64,000 nt of DNA from NCBI RefSeq assembly GCF_021440085.1, contig NZ_JAKCPW010000011.1:62001-126000 (forward strand). Direction: 5' to 3'. The translations under genes were made by a program, and so were the position numbers. The stretch is from Dyadobacter sp. CY261. Its GTDB lineage: Bacteria > Bacteroidota > Bacteroidia > Cytophagales > Spirosomataceae. Shown here one piece after another: positions 42,990 through 51,600 of this stretch; positions within the stretch are counted from its first letter, which is position 1, and each line of letters starts with the position of its first letter. The notes below the pieces were generated by a model that was not told where the DNA came from, searched no databases, and was given only the letters and a program-made list of their open reading frames with translations.

Positions 42990-43676
42990 CTAAGATTTGC
43001 TTTGTATCAACCCGGATACGACATTGATGGTCAGTGCCACAAGAAGCGTATTAAAAGCAAAGGACAAAAGGCTGTGAACGAGCGTAAGCCGTCTGATATC
43101 TTTGGAAGATATCGTTACGTCTGAGACCTGGAATGTCATACCGATCACGAAAGAGAAATAGGTAAAGTCCAGATAATCAGGTTGCGGTTCATTTGGGAAT
43201 TCCAGCCCCGAAGGTTGGTGATTCTTGCCATCACTTTTTAGGGTACGGTAGTAAAGATGGGCATACCGCAATGTGAACACGGTGTGGACCAAAATCCAGG
43301 AACAGATAACACATGAAAATGATACAATAACATGCAAGGTCAGATCTGACCACGGCGCTGTCCTTCTGGCATCTTGCAGCAAGAATAAAATTGCGAAAAG
43401 GCTCACAAAGGAGGCTACAACTACAAAAAGAAAAATCAGGATACGGCCCGAATCTTGCGCATGCACCTCACGCGGGACCTCCGCAGGGTGCGAGCTGAGG
43501 ATTGTTACCCAGGCAAGCCCCACGTGTACGGTACTGTACACGAGCCAGCCAACCATCCAGTTCATGGGTTGTGCCACAAAAAAGGAAGTTGAGGAGATGG
43601 CTATTGACGCAAAAAGCAGGGATATCCAAAGCTTATGGCGGGCATTCAACCGGTTGATAAATTTGATAATTCGCAT
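42990..43676 (-). CDS. DUF1345 membrane protein
   Basis: Inner-membrane protein of the DUF1345 family, 228 residues from ATG 43676 (a TTG four codons earlier is in frame). Five hydrophobic segments are visible: about LWISLLFASIAISSTSFFVA, MVGWLVYSTVHVGLAWVTIL, GRILIFLFVVVASFVSLFAI, IVSFSCVICSWILVHTVFTL, and the C-terminal LLSFAFNTLLVALTINVVSG. The family motif DFTYFSFVIGMTFQVSDV with a following VTISS is intact. Function not established. TATGTTTG (43686-43693, minus strand) matches a -7 element but sits so close that the transcript would be nearly leaderless. Confidence 0.87.
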   Translation of the reverse strand: MRIIKFINRLNARHKLWISLLFASIAISSTSFFVAQPMNWMVGWLVYSTVHVGLAWVTILSSHPAEVPREVHAQDSGRILIFLFVVVASFVSLFAILFLLQDARRTAPWSDLTLHVIVSFSCVICSWILVHTVFTLRYAHLYYRTLKSDGKNHQPSGLEFPNEPQPDYLDFTYFSFVIGMTFQVSDVTISSKDIRRLTLVHSLLSFAFNTLLVALTINVVSGLIQSKS

Positions 43677-43890
43677 AGAGAGCGTCAAACATAATTTAGA
43701 TCCGAAAAGATAAGTGGCTTGCTTGGTTTTCGAAAATTTACGTCAGCCTCTTCTTCAACTTTTCCACATTAATACTGCTGCGAAGGAGCACGGCCCCATG
43801 CGTGTTTTATTACATACGTGGGACCTTCACTTTGGCAGGTGGTCTTCTATTCTCAAGTCATTTCGCAGCTATGTAGAATCCAGGTTAATG

Positions 43891-45297
43891 CTACCGCAAC
43901 AAGTTGACCCAGCCCTTGATACTTCGGTTTAACAACGTATTGTTTAAGTGATAATAATACTGGCCACTCGACAAGTTTTTGCCATTCCATGAATTATCAT
44001 AGTTCGGGTTAGCATACACCCGCTTACCCCAGCGGTTGTAAATTTCCAGGCCCCAGGACGATAGCGAGACGTTGTCAATGACGAAAAAATCGTTCTTGCC
44101 ATCATCATTGGGGGTAAAAACGTTGGGAATCTTGCCGGGGCAATCGTAGAAGTCAACTTTTATCGTGTCTTGCGATGGGCATTGTTGCGAAAGCGAAATG
44201 GCAACAAAAAACCCTGATTGTTTTACCGTGAACTGAGACGCCTCGGTCTGATCCTGCCAAAGCAATTTCTCCCGGGTACTGGTTTCCAAAGTCACCGTTT
44301 CAAGTTGACAAGCTTTCATGTCCGGCCCAAGGTTGACTTTGGGGATTACATCGATCTTAACAGTATCCCTAATACTGCAACCCTCGTAAGTCAAGGATGC
44401 ATAATAAGTACCGGCACTTTCAATTTTATAAGGGGTTTGGGTCGATCCGTCCTGCCATTTCAGTGTAAACGGGCTGATACTGTCGAGCGCATAGGTTTGG
44501 TTTTGTCCTTCACAAATCGTTAGATCATCTCCGAGAAATCCGGCTTTCGGAATAGACGCAATATCCAGTTCTTTCAACGACACGTCGTCGATGAGGTAAT
44601 AGGGCTCTGATGCCTTATAATAGGTCGTTGCAAAAGCTGTGTGCCGATCATCCAAAAAATTCCCTATCGTCAGGTATTCAAAATTATCGCCCGCTATAAA
44701 ACAGCCCGATATCTTTGTCCATTTAGCGGTATCAGTAACGATTTCGGAAGAGATGATCTGAGGATCAAATCTTAAAACGGGGTATTTCCCTGCGGTAACC
44801 TTGCCAACTGATTGCGTACTTAGAAGTCCCCCAAATCCGCTGGTAGCCAACGAACTGCTGAATTGCCGCTGCACGTAATATTCCAGATAATATGCCTTTC
44901 CTTTGGTCAGGGGCCTGATCAGACGGGTTTGTAAATACTCACGGTACTCCTGCACTTTATCCAAATCCTGGTATGTGTTAAACATCGCCTGGGAGGTGTG
45001 TATACCAGCGCAAAATTTCCCGTTACGTGGAACCGCCTTGGTCCCTAAAAAAATATTCGAATAACAGGCGAGTGTTGTGTCCGCATACCACAGATCGCTA
45101 CTGCCCGCAGTGGGTGAGCGCCAATGAACCAGATAGTCTTCGATACCGACTCCACTGTCTGTCGATATAATCCCGCAAGGCTTTGCTTTGTAGTTTTCAA
45201 AACCAGGGTCCGGCAACAGATTTTGCCCAAAAACTTGCCCCGGCTTCATCAACAGCACTAAGATCAGAAAGATCTGCCGATAGAGATAGCTGGCCAT
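43891..45297 (-). CDS. T9SS type B (gliding-associated) secreted protein
   Basis: Exported protein of 468 residues with signal peptide to about 24. A beta-rich domain follows (LLPDPGFENY and ISGCFIAGDNFEYLTIGNFL, reminiscent of carbohydrate-binding modules), then an Ig-like repeat (LTICEGQNQTYALDS and TVKIDVIPKVNLG). The last 85 residues are the gliding-motility C-terminal (CHU_C) domain, IPNVFTPNDDGKNDFFVIDN, then EIYNRWGKRVYANPNYDNSW and a closing VNLLR, which sends the protein out through the type IX system. Its start overlaps the upstream gene by 34 bases. Confidence 0.9.
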   Translation of the reverse strand: MASYLYRQIFLILVLLMKPGQVFGQNLLPDPGFENYKAKPCGIISTDSGVGIEDYLVHWRSPTAGSSDLWYADTTLACYSNIFLGTKAVPRNGKFCAGIHTSQAMFNTYQDLDKVQEYREYLQTRLIRPLTKGKAYYLEYYVQRQFSSSLATSGFGGLLSTQSVGKVTAGKYPVLRFDPQIISSEIVTDTAKWTKISGCFIAGDNFEYLTIGNFLDDRHTAFATTYYKASEPYYLIDDVSLKELDIASIPKAGFLGDDLTICEGQNQTYALDSISPFTLKWQDGSTQTPYKIESAGTYYASLTYEGCSIRDTVKIDVIPKVNLGPDMKACQLETVTLETSTREKLLWQDQTEASQFTVKQSGFFVAISLSQQCPSQDTIKVDFYDCPGKIPNVFTPNDDGKNDFFVIDNVSLSSWGLEIYNRWGKRVYANPNYDNSWNGKNLSSGQYYYHLNNTLLNRSIKGWVNLLR

Positions 45298-45812
45298 GGG
45301 AATAGAACGTTTCGTAGTTTATAGGACTTGCTCCAGTCGACATTCTCTGCATCGTATGCCACGGGAATGAGGCCACCAATTCTTACAATCCAACGGCTGT
45401 CCGCAGCCTGATACCGATAGCCTATTCTGACTGCCGAATACCAGGAAGTGGCTTTGCCGGAAAACGCTTCCCCTGGCATTGTGGATCGCTTCTTATCCTG
45501 TAACATGCCGGTCAGACCAACTTCCCAATGGTGTTTTTCTCCCTGACCCATGATACCGGATTCCAAAATGGCGGCCTTTTGAATTGAACTTCCTATGGGT
45601 TGGTAGGTGCCTCCTGCCTTAATAGTCCACGCGATGGCTGCATTTTGGGCAATGATACGTTCGTAATGAAGCGAAAAGGGAATTAAGAACTCTTCCCTGC
45701 CGCTCAATTCTAATTGGATTGAATTGAGCTTTTGGAACTTGCCGGTGTTTTCCTGGCCTTTTGTCAAATAGCTTAGAAAAACAAAAATCACAAGGCTGAT
45801 CAAAGCTTTCAT
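45264..45812 (-). CDS. Probable outer-membrane protein, unknown family
   Basis: Protein of 182 residues, signal peptide to about 20 (MKALISLVIFVFLSYLTKG). The rest is amphipathic beta strands (SIQLELSGREEFLIPFSLHY, HHWEVGLTGMLQ, TSWYSAVRIGYRYQ, RWIVRIGGLIPVAYD) ending in an aromatic (ISIGRSF), as in small outer-membrane barrels. It overlaps the T9SS type B gene by 34 bases in another frame, so the two are probably made together. A perfect 15-bp inverted repeat lies in its leader. Confidence 0.72.
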   Translation of the reverse strand: MKALISLVIFVFLSYLTKGQENTGKFQKLNSIQLELSGREEFLIPFSLHYERIIAQNAAIAWTIKAGGTYQPIGSSIQKAAILESGIMGQGEKHHWEVGLTGMLQDKKRSTMPGEAFSGKATSWYSAVRIGYRYQAADSRWIVRIGGLIPVAYDAENVDWSKSYKLRNVLFPWPAISIGRSF

Positions 45813-45827
45813 ATCTTTTTTATATAA

Positions 45828-45866
45828 GATAGTACTTTTTGCTAGTTGCTGGCAAAAAGTACTATC
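45828..45866. promoter_or_regulatory. Perfect 15-bp inverted repeat upstream of the 45812 gene
   Basis: GATAGTACTTTTTGC (45828-45842) and its exact complement GCAAAAAGTACTATC (45852-45866) are separated by 9 bases. The element lies 16 bases before the ATG at 45812 and 22 past the stop at 45888. It lacks a following T run, so an operator or leader hairpin is more likely than a terminator. Confidence 0.6.
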
Positions 45867-45887
45867 GGAAGTGTTAAGACACCTAAC

Positions 45888-47093
45888 CTATTCTAAAACG
45901 ATTCTCGTTTTCTCAGTCTGAATCTTTGAATTTTCATCGGGAATGGCGTGCAGATAATAAACCCCGCGTGGCAAATCTTTCACATCGATATTTATCTTAT
46001 TACCATCCACAAAAGATTTTTTACTAAAAACATCGGTAACTGAAATAGATTTGACGACACGTTGATGAGACTCTGATATAATATTTAGGGTCTTCGGCAA
46101 AAAGTCCGGCGATTCGGTATTCCTGAATTGTATGGAAAGGCTATTTTTCGCAGGATTTGGATACGCCATTAGCGAGCTACCTGCTGGCGGAATGTTAAAG
46201 TATTGCGTTGATGAAGACCCGCACGCATTCGTCAATACCACCTGAATCGTTCCGCCATTGACACTACTGATGTAATTTGCATATCCGGAAGTGCTAAACG
46301 AAGCGTCTCCGCTTACCAGGGACCAGGTTGCACTGGCCCCACCCATCGGATTATTGGTTATCGAACAATGCCAAACGTTTGAAGGCCCGTCAAAAAGTGT
46401 TTGGTTCGAAGAAGTAATAATTGGGGGACCGTACCATAACGTGGCTGTTGATGAAGTATTAGATACAAAAGGAGTGCATTCCGTGTATATCGCCGTCACC
46501 GTAATATTCCCAACATTTCCATTTGAAAGGCCTGAGGGAAATTTTACATGTGTTGCACCATTTGCAGGGTTCGAATATCCGGCCGAATTTTTTAAAGTCC
46601 AGCCAGATGGCGCCGACCACTCCATTCTGCAATGAAAAAAGCAATCTGTCGCATTGTTTTGCAATGACGGAGTCGAGGATATAGCAACCTCCTGATTTGC
46701 CGAACACCCGATAACCAAGCCGTTGTTGGGCGGTGGCGGGGTTACGCCGGCCCGGGCAACGTCCTTAATGTATACATAACTCGCACCAATGGACGTGGCA
46801 GTTGCTTTTAGAACCGATGCGCCGGTAGTATTTAAAAACGTTACAGAAATTGTTTTGCTGTCACTTGGGCTTCTATTCCACGTCTGCGCAGGAAATGCTG
46901 CTCCGTCGTTGAATAACTCTAATTTCCAGCTAACATAGATGGCTGGAAAAGATGTTACTGTAAAGCTGACAGTCTGCCCTGGGCAAACTCTCGATGGCCC
47001 CGTAATATCGAGCGCGAGAGCAGAATGCCCTTTTAGTGCGCCAAGAAGTACGAGCAAAAACAAATAAGCGGTTGGACGTAATGCTCTTTTCAT
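45888..47093 (-). CDS. T9SS type A secreted protein with Ig/PKD-like domains
   Basis: Exported protein of 401 residues, signal peptide to about 27. Three to four immunoglobulin or PKD-like repeats (GPSRVCPGQTVSFTVTSF, NATDCFFHCRMEWSAPSGW, WHCSITNNPMGGASATWSLV) precede a type A sorting domain at about 310-401 (MAYPNPAKNSLSIQFRN, then DLPRGVYYLHAIP). The domain directs export by T9SS and surface attachment. No catalytic motif. A consensus promoter lies about 330 bases upstream, giving a long leader. Confidence 0.88.
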   Translation of the reverse strand: MKRALRPTAYLFLLVLLGALKGHSALALDITGPSRVCPGQTVSFTVTSFPAIYVSWKLELFNDGAAFPAQTWNRSPSDSKTISVTFLNTTGASVLKATATSIGASYVYIKDVARAGVTPPPPNNGLVIGCSANQEVAISSTPSLQNNATDCFFHCRMEWSAPSGWTLKNSAGYSNPANGATHVKFPSGLSNGNVGNITVTAIYTECTPFVSNTSSTATLWYGPPIITSSNQTLFDGPSNVWHCSITNNPMGGASATWSLVSGDASFSTSGYANYISSVNGGTIQVVLTNACGSSSTQYFNIPPAGSSLMAYPNPAKNSLSIQFRNTESPDFLPKTLNIISESHQRVVKSISVTDVFSKKSFVDGNKINIDVKDLPRGVYYLHAIPDENSKIQTEKTRIVLE

Positions 47094-47562
47094 CGTTGAT
47101 TAAATTAAGTGAAACATTAAATAATTAATTACAGAGAAAGACTGGCAAATCACTGCCCCGGCGGTTAGCGAACAGCATTCACTTTCATCTTTGCAGTTTT
47201 AATTGCATGCAACTGAATGTAATTGGTTCTACCAAGGCAATAGGAAGTGTTTCAATCAGAATTACTGATTGAAAAAGATTGGCAAATCTTAATGGGTGGG
47301 TGCTGGTAAAAGAATAAGACTTGAAACTCTGTGGAACGTGCTTAACTAGAAAATAATCTCGTTTCCATGAACGAGCAAGCCATTACGTCACGAATATGAT
47401 GATGGGGTGCCTATCGGTTACTCCAAATATAAACAATAGAACAATTACTACAAATTTTTGTACAATTATTTTTTTGAAAGTTTATATGGGGAGCTAATCT
47501 GCAAAGAAGATGGAATTCCCGGCGTTGCTAGTTTCGTTATTTTACTGCAAATGCGATTAACT
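47094..47562. other. Leader and promoter region of the 45888 gene
   Basis: No protein gene seen. On the minus strand the promoter is at 47424-47453; the leader of about 320 bases contains a perfect 10-bp inverted repeat (TTTCAATCAG-5-CTGATTGAAA, 47250-47274) and two copies of AAAGAYTGGCAAATC in direct orientation (47137-47151 and 47274-47288, one mismatch). It could hold a structured leader or a small RNA; no known riboswitch was recognised. Confidence 0.55.
47424..47453 (-). promoter_or_regulatory. Consensus promoter, about 330 bases upstream of the 45888 gene
   Basis: Minus strand TTG (47453-47451), exactly 19 bases, TATATTTG (47431-47424). Full match to the Bacteroidota consensus. The next gene downstream starts at 47093. 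Confidence 0.72.
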
Positions 47563-47601
47563 GAAAAAAAATTACCCGGAGGCATTAAAGCTCCGGGCAA
47601 T
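47563..47601 (-). terminator. Intrinsic terminator of the 55075-47632 operon
   Basis: On the minus strand ATTGCCCGGAG and CTCCGGGTAAT (47601-47591 and 47581-47571) pair with one G-T mismatch and are followed by eight T. It begins 31 bases past the stop at 47632. Confidence 0.9.
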
Positions 47602-47631
47602 ATAGATTACGGGTAACCCAAAAATCAGTCG

Positions 47632-48654
47632 CTATTGCACGATCGCAATTTTTACGGCTTTGGCTTTTCCTGACTTTTCCACGATTTCTACTACATAGGC
47701 ACCGCTGCTGAGGCCTCTGACGTCAATGGTCCTGGAAATACCTTTTCCGCTGGCAGTATAGATTGCTTTGCCGCGCAGATCATAAATCCTGACGCTTTTC
47801 AGATTCCCGAGATCTTTGATGCCTAATTCGATCCGTCCGGAGGCCGGGTTTGGGAAGACAATGTTTTGATTGGGAATGCCTTCGAAAGTGAGACTTTGTA
47901 TCCTGCTGTAAGCAAATGTCCTATCCTTGTCGACCATCTTTAAACGGTAAAGATTTTCGCCATTGGCTGGCTCTGGGTCGACAAAGGAATAATGCCGCAA
48001 TGCAGTGCTTTCTCCGCCCGATTTCACACTACCGATCACATTCCAATTTACCCCGTTGAAGCTCTGCTCGATGTCGAACCGGTCACTGTTGGTTTCTTCT
48101 GTCGTCGTCCATTTGAGTAATGCAGATTTATCTTCCTTCGTAGCCGTGAAACTTGTGAGCGTCACGGGAAGTGCGACGTTGGCCACCGTGATGGAGATCC
48201 TGGTAAGCGGTGCAACGATCGTCCAATCGCCGTCGAGTTGCTGTATCTGGCTGGTAACGGCCAGGCTTTGGTCGCTGCGTGCAAGTTGTGAAGTAACAGG
48301 GACGATCCACACCGGATTCTGTTCGGATGCGTTCGTCCAATCCTCGGTCAGGATGAAACGGATGTTCGTCGGGGTAGAATTCGATGCCCGCGCCCAGCCT
48401 GCCGGGATGGTGATCTGATCTCCGTTCCAGGGAACTTCCGGTACCATGGTGAATATCACCTGCGCCGTTCCGGCAGGGATCGTTCCGCTCGTTTTTCCAA
48501 ATGAGGCCAGAAATGTCCCTTTTCGCGGATAGCCATCGAATGCTTCGGGAGTAAATTCGGCCAGGCCGGCATTCACTTCCTGCGCGCTGACCGGGCTTTC
48601 GCAGATCGGGAGCAGGGCACAGAATACTAATGCGATTATATGTCTGATTTTCAT
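47632..48654 (-). CDS. T9SS type A secreted protein
   Basis: Exported protein of 340 residues, signal peptide to about 24. The first half (about 25-170) is a beta domain I do not recognise (GTIPAGTAQVIFTMVPEVPW, then SNSTPTNIRFILTEDW). Then comes the recurring pre-sorting module LPVTLTSFTATKEDKSALLK with ERYDIEQS-like FDIEQSFNGVNW, and a type A sorting domain (IVFPNPASGRIELGIKDL, then GLSSGAYVVEIVEKSGKA). It follows the 2130-residue gene by 28 bases and ends in a strong terminator; it may be that protein's partner, since the large protein has no sorting domain of its own. Confidence 0.88.
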   Translation of the reverse strand: MKIRHIIALVFCALLPICESPVSAQEVNAGLAEFTPEAFDGYPRKGTFLASFGKTSGTIPAGTAQVIFTMVPEVPWNGDQITIPAGWARASNSTPTNIRFILTEDWTNASEQNPVWIVPVTSQLARSDQSLAVTSQIQQLDGDWTIVAPLTRISITVANVALPVTLTSFTATKEDKSALLKWTTTEETNSDRFDIEQSFNGVNWNVIGSVKSGGESTALRHYSFVDPEPANGENLYRLKMVDKDRTFAYSRIQSLTFEGIPNQNIVFPNPASGRIELGIKDLGNLKSVRIYDLRGKAIYTASGKGISRTIDVRGLSSGAYVVEIVEKSGKAKAVKIAIVQ

Positions 48655-48682
48655 GAGTATGAATGTTAATGCGGTGAACCTG

Positions 48683-51600
48683 TTATTGTTTCGAGACGCC
48701 GATAACTACATTGTTATTTGTGAAACTGGCGGGGTTTTCCCCTCCCGAATTGTCCTTAATGAACGCCCTGAAATTGTAGGCCCCTTTGCTCGGACTAGCC
48801 GGTATGGTGAGCGTCGCAGTTACAAGGTATCCTCCGGTCGGTGTGTACGGAATATCCACGTCCGTATAGAATTCGTAGAAGAGCGTACCCGAGCTAGCCA
48901 AAACCCAGTCGGTGGCCGCCTGTCCTGTCAATGTAATGACCGAAGCGCTGGTGGGCTTGAAAACCTGTAAGTAAATGCGGGCAGTCGCATTCGTGTTGAC
49001 CCTGGTGTTCCTGATCCTGACAACCAGCGGATTTACCGTCACCATCGATGTAAATTCCACATTGTCCATCACCATATAAGGCCGCAGATCACTCGGGCCG
49101 GAACAGTCGATGGAACTGGTTGTAACTACCGCGGTCGAATTATCCGTGTTGAAGCAGGCATTGCTGTTGTCAAAATAGAACGCATAATAGGTGCCCGGAA
49201 CCGACGCCACCGTTGGATCGGCAACCTGTGTGCCATCCTGGTGACTAGCCGTGGTGTAGAACACGACCGCCGTTCCCTCCGGCGCAGTGCTGGTGACCAA
49301 AGCGGCAAGATTGACCGTTGTGACCGGACATGCATTGCTGGCCGTAGCCGCAGACAGCACTACCTGCTCGGTCCCTGCATGGCAAACGACAATCGGATCG
49401 GCACAGCCGATGGACATAGCCGTTAATACGGGTGTCGTGACAGGATTCGACGTGGACAAGTCTGCGCGGTATTGGATGTAGCGCGAGATACCGCCTACAT
49501 TGGAACCGCTGGCGGGGATGGGTGTGAAGGCTGTCCATGAACCGTCCGGCTCGGCCACATTCCCTTGCCGCTGGAAAATTTGCAGGCCTGTGCCTTCCGG
49601 TAAAGTAGCCGACCACGTCGCCGTTTCCCACATCTTGGAAACACCAGTATCATAAACACGGGATGTAAAGCTTCCGCTCGCAGCATAAGGGGTCGCGCGC
49701 AACCAGTCCAGGCTCACTCCCGGGGCACTATCGCTATAATCGCTGATACCCACGCGCATCGGGGTCGAAATCGCCGTATTGCTTGTATGTACGAGCGCTC
49801 CGTCGACGTAGAACAGGATATTCGCAGGGTTCCAGTCGATCCGGTAGCGATGTGGTGTTCCGATCAAGTTTTCGCTAAGATTGATGTTTTCAGCCTGCCC
49901 TCCATGAAGGATCACCCGGGCTTGTAGCACGCTGGTGCTTGTGCCGGTACTGAACATAATCCAGGTGGCGGTATTATTATACATATCCACGTTGTTACCA
50001 GCGCCTAGCCCGATATGTTGAAACGACGACGCGCCAAACGTGGCCACGAACTCGATCGAAGTACCTGGCGACAATGTATTTCCTTCCGGCTCGGTGTTGT
50101 AGCGGGCGCCATTTACAACGAGTTGGCCATCAGTGATAACAGACGAACCGCCTCCGCTCCAGGGAAAGCTTTGCCATTGGTCAGTAGAGGGCAAGGCCGT
50201 GAATTCTTCGGTTATGATCGGTTTCAAACTCACACCACCACCCGAAACATATGTGCCGCTTCCGGTATTGCCGGAATTGAAATGCGCGGAAGTCAGGTCT
50301 TCAAAACAAGCTGGTTCAACCTCAGGAGCAGTGGTAAAGCTCAATGGCGCATCCGGTGAGGCAGGCGAAGTACTGCTGGCCGACAATGCATCAGCCGAAG
50401 TGACCCTAAAATAATAGGTCATCCCCGGATCAAGACCTGTTAATGTAACTGAATGGCTCGTAACAGGATCTGTACCAGCAGAATTTTGGGTAAGCTGATC
50501 CGCCGTGGTTCCATAATCTACCCGGGAGCTGGCTGCTTCGTCGGTAGACCACGTAATGACCGCCGAGCCGGCAACCGGCTGCGTAACGGTCACGTTCGTG
50601 ATCTGTGGTGGGTGGTTGGTTTCGATCTCGTAAGTCGCGACATAGCTTCCATTATTCGCTGGGAAAAAGGCGTAGGCAATCCCTTTGATCGTCTGGGTGG
50701 TGTAAGATACCGTGTTGCCATTAACGATAATACCGGTCAGATGGCCGCTCTGCGCCTCGGTGGGCACCATTGCCTGCATATTGTTGGAGCCGGCGGCGGT
50801 GGAGATATTGAAATTCAAAGCATTGCCTGCCCAGGTTACCGCACCGAAAGACGAGTTATTCCTTCCATCGAGCCAGGTGAGCATTTGGCGGGCAGCGATA
50901 ACGGGAATTTGTCTGGCCTGCGCCGCTGCGATGATCGCGTCTGAGCCCTCTGAGCCACTTTCATCGGTATGCATATTGGCTGTAAATACCCCATAATAGC
51001 CCTTGCTGCCGGTCGCATTGTCGAGCAGGATGGCAATATGCGTGGCGTAGTTTATTTCCGATTCGTCGGTCAATTGGGTGGCAGCCTGGTAGACATCGAT
51101 CAGGGAACCATCCATATCCGCAAACCGCATGGGCATACCCGAGCCGGTGAACATTCCGGGGCGGTCGTTGACCCATTCAGCAGGCCAGTAGTAGTAATTG
51201 GCATCCAGCCGTATCCCATTTTCCAGTTCCAGTTTGGGCATCGTGGCCCAGTCGCTCCATGCAATGCAATGCGTCCGGAGCGTGATGGTGGGCGACAAAC
51301 CCGGGAAGTTCGTTGACAGATCGGCAAGTTGGTCGCTGAAAAAACCCCTCAGGGAGTTTTCGTCGAAGTTGTTACAGCCTGTCGACAAGTGAAGGCCTAT
51401 TTCAAAACCCTGCGACTGAAAAGCAGTTGCCTGTGCGTTGGATATCGGTGTTTCAGGGTAAATGTAAGATGTGCCCCGCACGGCTGTCCAGTTGTCGACC
51501 GCCTGCTGATCATTGGCGGAGCTTTTGGTGACATAATCGTCGAATCTGCCTGTGGTGCCGCCACTACCGTGGTCGTCGCCTGTCATGATCACAGCTGCCT

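Noticed and set aside
43714..43932. 72-codon plus-strand frame between DUF1345 and the T9SS type B gene
   Set aside because: Overlaps the end of the T9SS gene in antisense and has no features of a protein family.
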